9,125 bases of DNA, taken from assembly GCA_913059105.1 (NCBI GenBank), contig CAJXRL010000093.1, positions 1 to 9,125 of the forward strand, read 5' to 3'. Source of the DNA: an uncultured Flavobacteriales bacterium (GTDB lineage Bacteria; Bacteroidota; Bacteroidia; Flavobacteriales_E; Vicingaceae). The position numbers and the translations under genes were made by a program. Shown one piece after another: positions 1-6,469 of the stretch. Under the pieces are notes generated by a model. The model saw only the letters and a list, made by a program, of their open reading frames with translations. It was not told the origin of the DNA and did not search any database. Positions within the stretch are counted from its first letter, which is position 1, and each line of letters opens with the position of its first letter.

Positions 1-45
1 GATTTCTGCCTGTCTCGTGGGCTCGGAGATGTGTATAAGAGACAG
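1..45 (+). other. Illumina Nextera i7 adapter, not genomic
   Basis: This is sequencing-library adapter. Bases 1-3 (GAT) match the end of the P7 primer, 4-11 (TTCTGCCT) are an 8-base index equal to the reverse complement of AGGCAGAA (Nextera N703), 12-26 are the Nextera read-2 stem GTCTCGTGGGCTCGG, and 27-45 are the Tn5 mosaic end AGATGTGTATAAGAGACAG. The same block in the opposite orientation closes the window. The adapter/index assignments are from established knowledge and the match is exact by eye. Genomic sequence starts at 46. An open frame with GTG at 31 runs through the adapter into the first gene, so its first five codons are artificial. Confidence 0.98.
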
Positions 46-669
46 GTATATAATGGTGCGAATGAAGTTTTCAAACCAGCTTCGAAAGCGAACCAGCTAC
101 AATTCAAAAACTCCCACAGCTCAAAAAGTGATTTTTTCATTTTTATTGGAACTATTCACCCTAGAAAGAACTTAGACCATTTGTTGTTGGCTTTTGAGGA
201 ATTTAAAAGTAGATCAACAAATGAGATAAAACTGTTAATTGTTGGGAATAAAAAATGGTGGCCAAAAGAATTGGAAAAGGTGTATGAATCAATGAAATTT
301 AAGGAAGATGTTCACTTCTTGGGTAGGCTTTCCGACAAAGAACTTTCTGAAGCATTGTCGAGCGCTTTAGCACTCACCTATCTACCCTACTTTGAAGGGT
401 TTGGCATACCTATTTTAGAAGCCTTTCATGCTGAGACCGCAGTAATTACTTCGAATGTGACTTCAATGCCAGAGGTAGCAGCAGATGCAGCAGTATTTTG
501 TAACCCTAAGAAGGTAAACAAAATTGCCGATGCCATGCAATTAATTGTGAATCAACCTGAAAAAAGGGCTGCTTTAATAGAAAAAGGCAAGCTAAGAAAA
601 CAAGATTTTTCTTGGCAAAAAAGCGCCAATCTTTTGTGGAAAAGCATTGAAAAGACGTTGAAAGTTTGA
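46..669 (+). CDS. Glycosyltransferase family 4 (GT-B), C-terminal part, 5' truncated
   Basis: This is the C-terminal nucleotide-sugar-binding Rossmann domain of a retaining GT-B glycosyltransferase (Glycos_transf_1, CAZy GT4). It probably transfers a sugar from a nucleotide-sugar donor to a cell-surface polysaccharide or glycan precursor at the cytoplasmic side of the inner membrane. Counting from base 46, residues 1-6 (VYNGAN) match the usual interdomain 'NG' element. Residues 34-42 (IGTIHPRKN) form the donor-phosphate loop, followed by the LLLAFEEFK helix. GNKKWW lies near 67-72, and EGFGIPILE at 117-125 is the EX7E motif with E117 and E125. Full members are about 360-380 aa, so roughly 160 N-terminal residues (the acceptor domain) are lost at the insert end, not through mutation. 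The frame is clean to TGA 667-669, which overlaps the rnhB start. Acceptor and donor cannot be told from this half. Confidence 0.9.
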   Translation, partial: VYNGANEVFKPASKANQLQFKNSHSSKSDFFIFIGTIHPRKNLDHLLLAFEEFKSRSTNEIKLLIVGNKKWWPKELEKVYESMKFKEDVHFLGRLSDKELSEALSSALALTYLPYFEGFGIPILEAFHAETAVITSNVTSMPEVAADAAVFCNPKKVNKIADAMQLIVNQPEKRAALIEKGKLRKQDFSWQKSANLLWKSIEKTLKV

Positions 670-1256
670 GGTTAAAAAATAATTATACAAAAGGTCTAGT
701 AGAGGTAGGTTGCGATGAAGCAGGCAGAGGATGTTTTGCTGGACCAGTTTATGCTGCAGCCGTGATTTTAAATCCAAAAAGACGAAACACTTCATTAAAC
801 GATTCTAAAAAACTCAGCGAAAAAACGAGAGACCAACTACGTATTTGGATAGAAAAAAATGCATTAGACTGGGCAGTTGGAGTAGTTTCGGCCAAAGAGA
901 TTGACGACATAAATATTCTCAATGCTTCGTTTTTGGCCATGCATCGTGCCATTGACCAATTAAAAGTTAAGTACGATCATCTCTTAATTGACGGCAATCG
1001 GTTTACCTCGTACAATTCCGTTCCTCACACTTGTATTATTAAAGGAGATGCAAAGTTCAAAAACATTGCCGCAGCTTCGATACTAGCCAAAACACATCGC
1101 GACGAATACATGCAAAAAATTGCTAAAAACTATCCTATTTACGATTGGCAGAACAACCAAGGTTATGGCACATTAAAGCATAGAAATGCGCTTAATAAGG
1201 TCGGTATTTGCGAGCATCATCGTAAAAGTTTCAACCTATTTCGTAAATCGAAATAA
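666..1256 (+). CDS. rnhB: Ribonuclease HII
   Basis: RNase HII is a cytoplasmic, metal-dependent enzyme that cleaves 5' to ribonucleotides embedded in duplex DNA and starts ribonucleotide excision repair. The 196-aa product matches the usual ~200 aa. The DEDD active site is complete: D17 and E18 in GCDEAGRG, D109 in LLIDGNRF, and D128 in KGDAKF. The GRG motif (20-22) and Y167 in GYGTLKH are the family's ribonucleotide-recognition elements. AAASILAKTHRD (135-146) is the conserved helix. The start is TTG at 666. No ATG, GTG or other TTG lies in frame between the upstream in-frame TGA (648-650) and D17, so TTG is the only canonical choice. It overlaps the glycosyltransferase stop (TTGA, 666-669), suggesting translational coupling. 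No clear Shine-Dalgarno is seen, as usual in Bacteroidota. Confidence 0.96.
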   Translation: MRLKNNYTKGLVEVGCDEAGRGCFAGPVYAAAVILNPKRRNTSLNDSKKLSEKTRDQLRIWIEKNALDWAVGVVSAKEIDDINILNASFLAMHRAIDQLKVKYDHLLIDGNRFTSYNSVPHTCIIKGDAKFKNIAAASILAKTHRDEYMQKIAKNYPIYDWQNNQGYGTLKHRNALNKVGICEHHRKSFNLFRKSK

Positions 1257-1352
1257 CCGTTTCATAAAGTCATTCGTACTATATTGGACATTAGATACTC
1301 TTAAAATATCTTAAACTATTATATTTACCACATTAACCTTTAAATTTCATAG
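1257..1352 (+). promoter_or_regulatory. AT-rich intergenic region, probable promoter of the lipoprotein/barrel unit
   Basis: This 96-bp gap is the only room for a promoter ahead of the two-gene envelope unit. Two 8-mers resemble the Bacteroidota -7 consensus TAnnTTTG: TATATTGG at 1280-1287 and TATATTTA at 1320-1327, each with one mismatch. Neither has a convincing TTTG -33 element at the usual 19-21 nt spacing, so the exact promoter is not resolved. No Shine-Dalgarno precedes the ATG at 1353, where the sequence is AT-rich. Confidence 0.3.
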
Positions 1353-3035
1353 ATGAAAAATTCATTTAAAACGACCATCTTAATTATCGTAATTTCATGT
1401 GGATTCTATGCCTGCACTGAAGATTACTTTGAGTTTGACAAACTCAAAACAGATGATTGGAGACCTGTAATAGCCGTGCCACTTGTAAATTCAAGTCTAA
1501 GCATAGCCGATTTAGTCACCAAGAAAAATAGTGAAGGTTTTATTCAGACAAATGCAGATAATAATTTAGAAGTTGTTTACAAAAGTTCTGTCATCTCTTC
1601 AGACGGTCAAGACATAATTGCATTTCCTCCACAAATCTTTAAAGATTCGTTTGAAACCCCTTTCCCTATCCCTTCATTTCCTCCTTTAAACACCGGACAA
1701 AAATTACCTTTCAGCTCTCCGATAGATTTATCTTTTGAAGACCCAAGTCAATTTGGAATTGTAGTAGATAGTATCACTTTAAAATCGGGTTCATTATCAT
1801 TCACCTTTGAAAATACATTTAAATATGAGATTACGATAAACGCAAGATTCCGAACATTCACTGATTCCTTAGGAGATACGCTTGTTTTAAATTATATATT
1901 ACCAGCTTCAAATGGAACAATTCCTTCCGTTAGGTCTGAAACGGTAGAATTAAAAGGGTATCAAATAAACATGTCTGAAGACAAAGATGGTAACCCTGCA
2001 GACAATAGAATACCTATTGATTTAAATTACGAAATACAATTGATTGCAGGAGTTGGAAGCAGCCCCGGCGAAAAAGTAAGAATGACAGGTGCGATTACAA
2101 ACCTTGAGTTCAACGAGTTTTACGGTTCTATGGGCAGTACTCCATTGAATATTGAAAAGGATAGTATCGCAATTGACTTCTTTAAGAATTTTCAGGCATT
2201 TTCTTCTGCAGACTTTTTCATTTCCAATCCTAGCTTATTGCTTACCGTAAAAAACAGCTTTTCTGGTCCTATGAATTTTGAGTTCTTATATTTAGACGCC
2301 ATTAATTCCGGAAGAAATCCTTCAGTGGTGAACTTTAATATCCCAATTGAATTGCAACCGTTGGCAGTTAATTTTCCTGCTAAATATGGAATTGTAGAGA
2401 CCAAATTCGAATTGAATAGAAATAATAGTAATATCGACAGTGTTCTTTCGCATTTAGTACAGGCAATTAAATATGATTCAAAGGCACAATTTAATCCAGG
2501 AGGAGTGCCTCCAAGAACAGGGATTAGAAGGAATTTCATGACTGACACTAGTGACATGAGACTGGACCTAGAATTTAGGATACCCTTTGAAGGCAGAGCT
2601 GTTGGTTTCTTTATAGAAGACACCGTAGCTTTTGAATTTGAAAATTCTGGCGAATTGAATAATGGGGTATTACGACTTATAGCTGAGAACAGTTTTCCGC
2701 TTGCAATTGACCTTCAAATTAGCTTTTTAGATTCTAGTAAAAATAAAATCACAGATTTGATCTTGCCTAGCGATCCAGATTTTTCAAATGGTTATGGAGC
2801 TCTTATTCCTGGGGCGCCTATTAACAGTGCTGGGGAGTCAAACGGAAGTTCATCAAAAACGAAAGATATCTCTATTTCTAGAGCCCAATTAGAACAATTA
2901 AGCGACAGTAAATTCATTGCTCTTTCTTCCAAACTATCAACAACAAAAGGGGACATTGGAGCTAATGTCGTTTTTCGATCTGATAATCGGCTTAATATAA
3001 TTCTGGGTTTAAAATCTGAAATCTTAATCGACTAA
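1353..3035 (+). CDS. Predicted surface-exposed lipoprotein of unknown function, 560 aa
   Basis: I do not recognise a named family. The N-terminus is a lipoprotein signal: K2 and K6, a hydrophobic run at 9-20, and a lipobox ending FYAC with lipid Cys at 21. VISC at 13-16 is an alternative lipobox but would leave a very short hydrophobic stretch. After C21 comes TEDYFEFD, whose acidic residues at +2/+3 resemble the Bacteroidota lipoprotein export signal, so display on the cell surface is likely (inference). A WRPVIAVPLVNSSLSIADL segment near 37-55 starts the mature domain. The rest is rich in Ser, Asn, Phe and alternating beta-strand patterns (for example DSITLKSGSLSFTFEN), suggesting a secreted all-beta protein. 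There is no second membrane segment and no catalytic motif. The stop is 3 nt before the barrel gene, so the two are surely co-transcribed. The lipoprotein may dock on or assemble with that barrel. Confidence 0.8.
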   Translation: MKNSFKTTILIIVISCGFYACTEDYFEFDKLKTDDWRPVIAVPLVNSSLSIADLVTKKNSEGFIQTNADNNLEVVYKSSVISSDGQDIIAFPPQIFKDSFETPFPIPSFPPLNTGQKLPFSSPIDLSFEDPSQFGIVVDSITLKSGSLSFTFENTFKYEITINARFRTFTDSLGDTLVLNYILPASNGTIPSVRSETVELKGYQINMSEDKDGNPADNRIPIDLNYEIQLIAGVGSSPGEKVRMTGAITNLEFNEFYGSMGSTPLNIEKDSIAIDFFKNFQAFSSADFFISNPSLLLTVKNSFSGPMNFEFLYLDAINSGRNPSVVNFNIPIELQPLAVNFPAKYGIVETKFELNRNNSNIDSVLSHLVQAIKYDSKAQFNPGGVPPRTGIRRNFMTDTSDMRLDLEFRIPFEGRAVGFFIEDTVAFEFENSGELNNGVLRLIAENSFPLAIDLQISFLDSSKNKITDLILPSDPDFSNGYGALIPGAPINSAGESNGSSSKTKDISISRAQLEQLSDSKFIALSSKLSTTKGDIGANVVFRSDNRLNIILGLKSEILID

Positions 3036-3038
3036 GCC

Positions 3039-5111
3039 ATGAAAAAGACTTTTACAATTATCTGCCTCTGCTTTTTGGTAAATCAACTATCCATAGCACA
3101 GCAAGATTTAACGATGTTCAATTTTAATGACATCCCGCAATCTTCATATTCTAACCCCGCAAACCAATTTAACGGCAAATTTTACATAGGCCTCCCGGCT
3201 ATGTCATCTGTGTACTTCAGCGCAAGCAATAGTGGGTTTGCCTATTCTGATTTCATCAAAAAACAGGGAGACTCTTTACGATTGGATTTTAATTCAATGA
3301 TCTCAGAATTGGAGGATAAGAACTTCATGTCATTCAACACTAAAGTAGACATCATTTCATTTGGTTTCAAAGTAGGGAAACGAACTCAAATTATGTTCAA
3401 TGCTACTGAAAACGTGAATTTTAGATTTAATTACACCAAAGATTTTGCAACTTTCATTCATAAAGGAAACTTAGCATTCTCAGACAATACCGCTAACTTC
3501 GAAGGGCTAGGTTTTTCAGCCAATTATTACAGAGAATATGGGATTGGTATTTCACATCAATTTGGAGATAAATTAAGAGTTGGAGCACGTTTTAAATACC
3601 TTTATGGAATTGCCAATATAGACTCTAAAAAGACTGATATTAGCCTTAGAACTGACCCCATCACATATGGTTTAACAGCTAAGGCAGACATTCTTATAAA
3701 CACTTCTGGTTCATTAGATAGCTTAAGTAATCAAGATGGATTTATTTCAGGAAATGACAATACTGGCTTTGGTATAGATTTAGGAATGAATTATGAATTA
3801 AATAATAAACTAAGTATTAATGCTAGTGTGATTGATTTAGGCTTCATTGATTGGGGTACGGAAGTAACAAATCATGTTATTGACGATGGACAATATTCGT
3901 TTAACGGCATTGAAATAGAAACATTCTCTCCAGAAGATGATACCTCTGGAACTACAGTTTTTGATCGTCTTGCTGATTCGTTAGAAGAGGCATTCAATAT
4001 TCGTGAAACGAATGAAAGTTATACAACTGCGCTTGTAGGCAGAATCTATATAGGAGCAAATTATAAATTGAATGAAAAGCTTGTTTTAGGAGGTTTATTT
4101 CAAAGTGAATTTTATAAAGGTAGCATTCGCCCTTCGTTAACTGCAAGTGCCAATTACAAAGTTTCAAAATGGATTGGGCTTGCTGCTTCATACAGTATCA
4201 TTAACCGTTCGTATAATAATCTTGGAATTGGTATAAACATTAATCCAGGGCCAGTTCAATTGTATATAGTGAGTGATAATATTCTTGGTGGTATTAGGCC
4301 CCAACATGCCCGACATTCGCAAGTAAGAGTTGGACTTAATCTCATCTTTGGAAGTGATAAGGTAAAAGAGATTAACCCTTCATTTAACCCTGTTAAAGAA
4401 GCTAAAGAGCCGAAGAAAAAGAAGAAAGAGAAGAAAGAGAAATTAAAAGAAGCTGACACGCTGACTCCAGTGACACCAGTTGTTCCAAAAACACCTGAGA
4501 CTCCTTTAAAAGATACCATTATGGAACCAAAAAAGGTTCAGACACCTGAAGAGAAAATGGATAGTGTCATTGAGAGAAAGGCCGATTCTGTAAAGCAAAA
4601 AACAGAAGCTCCAACTGTAAAAACGGACAGTGTATTAAAAATTAATACAGATTCTGTTAAACGTAAAGGAGAAACGCAAAAAGTTGGAAAAACGGTTAAA
4701 GAAGAACCAAAGATTCCTCAAGTGATGCCAACTATTGAAAAGGTAAAAAGCGATACAGTTCAAAAAGTTTCGGACTCATTAAAATTAGAGTCACCAAAAA
4801 TCAATAATTCAACAGACTCTTCTGCATTGAAAACAAAAATCGAAGATGCTGAAGATGCTTTTGAAGAAAAAGTGAACCAATTAAAGGACACCACAGTTAC
4901 TAAAGGCCAATCTCAGTTACCTGCACAGGGTGCTCCGCCTTCAACTGAAGTGAAGAAAGATTCGCTTCAACAAAAAACTGACTCTACGATACTAAACGTG
5001 AGGAAAATAATTCAGAAAGCTGTTGAACCGTTAAAAGTAAAATCAGATAGCATTTCTGCTCCAGTTCAATCAGCACCTAAAAAGGCAGAACCAGTTGTTG
5101 ATCCGCAGTAA
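3039..5111 (+). CDS. DUF5723-like outer-membrane beta-barrel protein with long disordered C-terminal tail
   Basis: The signal peptide MKKTFTIICLCFLVNQLSIA is followed by QQDLTMF, with predicted signal-peptidase I cleavage after A20. The early segment FNFNDIPQSSYSNPA is typical of Bacteroidota DUF5723/PorP-like barrels (family assignment from recall). Residues ~21-438 alternate aromatic-rich strands with Asn/Gly turns (GIGISHQFGDKLRVGARFKY, KLVLGGLFQSEFYKG), ending in a final-strand-like SQVRVGLNLIFG. Residues ~439-690 are unlike a barrel: a lysine-rich stretch (KKKKKEKKEK, around 456-467), then Pro/Thr/Glu/Lys-rich sequence with about eleven degenerate D-S/T-[V/L/I/T/S] units, and a possible short helix near 595-615 (IEDAEDAFEEKVNQL). 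Relatives of this type are usually about 450-500 aa (recall), so the tail is the oddity. It could face the periplasm and bind peptidoglycan or a partner, or be a flexible spacer. The upstream lipoprotein is the obvious candidate partner. Specific function unknown. Confidence 0.82.
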   Translation: MKKTFTIICLCFLVNQLSIAQQDLTMFNFNDIPQSSYSNPANQFNGKFYIGLPAMSSVYFSASNSGFAYSDFIKKQGDSLRLDFNSMISELEDKNFMSFNTKVDIISFGFKVGKRTQIMFNATENVNFRFNYTKDFATFIHKGNLAFSDNTANFEGLGFSANYYREYGIGISHQFGDKLRVGARFKYLYGIANIDSKKTDISLRTDPITYGLTAKADILINTSGSLDSLSNQDGFISGNDNTGFGIDLGMNYELNNKLSINASVIDLGFIDWGTEVTNHVIDDGQYSFNGIEIETFSPEDDTSGTTVFDRLADSLEEAFNIRETNESYTTALVGRIYIGANYKLNEKLVLGGLFQSEFYKGSIRPSLTASANYKVSKWIGLAASYSIINRSYNNLGIGININPGPVQLYIVSDNILGGIRPQHARHSQVRVGLNLIFGSDKVKEINPSFNPVKEAKEPKKKKKEKKEKLKEADTLTPVTPVVPKTPETPLKDTIMEPKKVQTPEEKMDSVIERKADSVKQKTEAPTVKTDSVLKINTDSVKRKGETQKVGKTVKEEPKIPQVMPTIEKVKSDTVQKVSDSLKLESPKINNSTDSSALKTKIEDAEDAFEEKVNQLKDTTVTKGQSQLPAQGAPPSTEVKKDSLQQKTDSTILNVRKIIQKAVEPLKVKSDSISAPVQSAPKKAEPVVDPQ
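4412..4442 (+). repeat. Polypurine (GAA/AAG-type) tract encoding a Lys/Glu run
   Basis: There are 31 consecutive purines on the plus strand at the start of the barrel protein's tail, encoding a Lys-rich run with interspersed Glu. Such a tract is a possible slippage site. The reading frame stays open through it for another ~220 codons, so no frameshift is visible in this copy. Confidence 0.7.
4560..5054 (+). repeat. Degenerate protein repeat, D-S-[V/L/I] units in the barrel tail
   Basis: Residues 508-672 contain a recurring short unit, hydrophilic-Asp-Ser/Thr-small or aliphatic, often preceded by K/T and followed by K/Q: DSVIER, DSVKQK, DSVLKI, DSVKRK, DTVQKV, DSLKLE, DSSALK, DTTVTK, DSLQQK, DSTILN, DSISAP. 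Spacing is irregular (about 7-30 residues), and the codons differ between copies (GATAGT, GATTCT, GACAGT, GACTCA). It is therefore an old or selection-maintained protein repeat, not a recent DNA duplication. Confidence 0.6.
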
Positions 5112-5133
5112 AGGTCAAAGAAATATTCTATTT

Positions 5134-5160
5134 AAAAATCCGGCTTCGGTCGGATTTTTT
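5134..5160 (+). terminator. Rho-independent terminator with UUCG tetraloop
   Basis: An 11-bp stem (5134-5144 with 5149-5159, one G-U pair) closes a C(UUCG)G tetraloop at 5145-5148. The 3' arm ends in a run of six T (5155-5160) and more T follow at 5162-5166. It lies 23 nt after the barrel gene's stop and should end the lipoprotein/barrel transcript. The 5' arm begins with five A, so it could also act on minus-strand transcripts, but no minus-strand gene reads into it. Confidence 0.9.
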
Positions 5161-5171
5161 ATTTTTACACT

Positions 5172-5840
5172 ATGGTAAACAACCCAGTCATTTATTGCAT
5201 TCCAGGTTTAGGATTAGATCATCGAGTTTTTGGCAAACTAAAAATTCAAAATGCTCAGTTAAAATTTCTCGATTTTATCGACCCGCTTGAAAACGAAAAA
5301 ATTTCAGACTACGCTAAACGCATTTCAGACGCCATAAAAGAAGATAACTTTTGTCTATTGGGCATGAGTCTTGGAGGAATTCTATCCGTTGAAATTTCAC
5401 GAATCCGAAAAGTAGATCATCTGTTTTTAATCTCCACGATTAAAAATAAAAGTGAAATGCCTACCATCATGAAATTTATAGACAAATTGCCGACTAAAAG
5501 CAAAACCGCTTCAAAGTTAGCGGTTGAAGCAAGCGTGGCTTTTAAACCCTATTACGACAAATCGGATGCCGCAGGGAATGAACTCTTTGACAAAATGATC
5601 CATGCTGCAAGCGTAGACTTTCTAGCCTGGGGTATAAAAGAAATTGCAAACTGGGAATTTGACGAAGAATTAAATTGTCCATTTTATCATCTTCAAGGCA
5701 CGACTGACCTAATATTTCCCATTAAAAATATTGACAGAGCAGAAACCGTGAAGGGAGCTGCTCATTATATGATATACAACAATGACGTTGATTTGTCTAA
5801 ACGAATTGAGGCGAGAATAAAAATCCTCGCCTCAAAGTAA
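5172..5840 (+). CDS. Small alpha/beta-hydrolase
   Basis: This is a 222-aa cytoplasmic hydrolase with no signal peptide. An oxyanion-type loop CIPGLGLD lies at 9-16, and the nucleophile elbow GMSLGG is at 64-69 with Ser66. The probable acid is D179 in QGTTDLIFP and the base is H198 in GAAHYMI, so the Ser-Asp-His triad is complete. The cap region between strands (about 94-165) is short, and the length is near the lower limit for the fold. The substrate is unknown: esterase, thioesterase or lactonase are all possible. The ATG is well placed, because the first strand (VIYCIPGLG) begins at residue 6. It starts only 11 nt after the T-run of the preceding terminator, so it needs terminator read-through or a promoter overlapping it. 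TATTTTTA at 5160-5167 is a one-mismatch -7-like box and would give an almost leaderless mRNA (inference). Confidence 0.87.
   Translation: MVNNPVIYCIPGLGLDHRVFGKLKIQNAQLKFLDFIDPLENEKISDYAKRISDAIKEDNFCLLGMSLGGILSVEISRIRKVDHLFLISTIKNKSEMPTIMKFIDKLPTKSKTASKLAVEASVAFKPYYDKSDAAGNELFDKMIHAASVDFLAWGIKEIANWEFDEELNCPFYHLQGTTDLIFPIKNIDRAETVKGAAHYMIYNNDVDLSKRIEARIKILASK
5806..5835. terminator. Perfect 10-bp inverted repeat at convergent gene ends
   Basis: TTGAGGCGAG (5806-5815) and CTCGCCTCAA (5826-5835) are exact reverse complements around a 10-nt AT-rich loop. The stem is GC-rich for this genome. It lies in the last codons of the plus-strand alpha/beta hydrolase and 25-54 nt beyond the tpx stop on the minus strand, so it can form in both transcripts. 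There is no clean U-tract on either side, so it may be a 3'-end stabilising or Rho-assisted termination hairpin and not a classic intrinsic terminator. Confidence 0.5.
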
Positions 5841-5859
5841 TCTCAATGTATTATTCTAT

Positions 5860-6369
5860 TTACCCGATTGCTTCAACAGCGGCTTTTGCTGCATCATAAT
5901 TTGGCTCATGTACAATGTCATCTACTTCTTCCTTGTAGGTAATGTTGTTGTCCTTATCTAATACCATCACTACTCTAGCAAAAAGACCTTTTAGAGGCCC
6001 TGTAGTCATTTCTACATTGTATTGACTAGCAAAATCATTGTACCTAAAGTCCGATGCGTTCACAATGGTCTCTAATCCCTCAGAAGCACAAAACCGTTTC
6101 ATAGCAAACGGCAAATCTTTAGAAATCATTATTCCTACTGTATCGTCTCTTTCAGACATTTGCTTGTTAAAAGCTTTCGCTTCCAATTGACAAATTCCAG
6201 TGTCTAAACTTGGCACTATAACCAATACCTTCTTTTTTCCGGCATAATCAGCTAACGAGCCTTCACTCAAATCATCTTTTACAAAAGTAAAATCTGCCGC
6301 TTTCTCTCCTACATTTGGAATAATTCCACTAATTTCTATTGGATCTCCTTTAAATTTTATGTTGCTCAT
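5860..6369 (-). CDS. tpx: Thiol peroxidase Tpx (atypical 2-Cys peroxiredoxin)
   Basis: Tpx reduces H2O2 and alkyl hydroperoxides using an intramolecular disulfide that is recycled by thioredoxin. In E. coli it is largely periplasmic, but here no signal peptide is visible, so it is probably cytoplasmic. The 169-aa length matches the family (~168). The catalytic motif P53-x3-T57-x2-C60 (PSLDTGIC) holds the peroxidatic Cys60. Cys94 in RFCASEGLETI is the resolving cysteine at the Tpx-specific position, and R132 (LFARVVMVLD) completes the active site. The N-terminal KFKGDPIEISG hairpin and the IPNVGEKAADF segment are also Tpx-like and separate it from AhpC and BCP. It is convergent with the small hydrolase and divergent from the hydrolase-OsmC fusion, another predicted thiol-based peroxide enzyme, which suggests a shared peroxide-defence role. 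Confidence 0.97.
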   Translation of the reverse strand: MSNIKFKGDPIEISGIIPNVGEKAADFTFVKDDLSEGSLADYAGKKKVLVIVPSLDTGICQLEAKAFNKQMSERDDTVGIMISKDLPFAMKRFCASEGLETIVNASDFRYNDFASQYNVEMTTGPLKGLFARVVMVLDKDNNITYKEEVDDIVHEPNYDAAKAAVEAIG

Positions 6370-6388
6370 TGTTTTGTTTATACGTTAT

Positions 6389-6412
6389 AACAGCAAAAAG
6401 TCGCATGCTGTT
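6389..6412 (-). promoter_or_regulatory. Inverted repeat in the tpx leader (operator or 5' hairpin)
   Basis: AACAGCA (6389-6395) and TGCTGTT (6406-6412) are exact reverse complements separated by 10 nt. They lie 20-43 nt upstream of the tpx ATG and just downstream of the proposed transcription start. This could be a regulator half-site pair or a 5' stem-loop of the mRNA. I do not recognise the binding motif. Confidence 0.4.
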
Positions 6413-6413
6413 C

Positions 6414-6451
6414 TCGAAAATAAAATTACTACATCTAAAGTGAAATTCAAG
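6414..6451 (-). promoter_or_regulatory. Candidate Bacteroidota-type promoter of tpx
   Basis: Reading on the minus strand, TAATTTTA (plus coordinates 6421-6428) matches TAnnTTTG with one mismatch. It is preceded at 19-nt spacing by a CTTG (6448-6451) close to the TTTG -33 element. Transcription would begin near 6414-6416, leaving a ~45-nt leader. The match is by eye against a loose consensus in AT-rich DNA. Confidence 0.35.
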
Positions 6452-6469
6452 ACATTTTCAACTATCAAT

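Noticed and set aside
31..45. GTG start for the first open frame.
   Set aside because: It lies in adapter sequence. The gene is simply truncated at 46.
1237..1255. Stem-loop TATTTCG-taaat-CGAAATA over the rnhB stop as a terminator.
   Set aside because: The stem is short and AT-rich and no T-run follows. It is too weak to call.
46..1256. A polysaccharide biosynthesis cluster.
   Set aside because: Only one partial glycosyltransferase is visible and the next gene is rnhB. Upstream sequence is missing.
2192..2623. Minus-strand 143-codon open frame inside the lipoprotein gene.
   Set aside because: It is fully contained in a well-supported plus-strand gene and has no recognisable domain or start signal. 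It is a shadow frame.
4256..4519. Minus-strand open frame with a Phe/Ser/Val-rich product opposite the barrel tail.
   Set aside because: The composition is just the antisense of the Lys/Glu/Thr/Pro-rich tail. No independent evidence of coding.
5860..6369. AhpC or BCP instead of Tpx.
   Set aside because: The position of the resolving cysteine (C94, 34 residues after C60) and the N-terminal hairpin motif are specific to Tpx.
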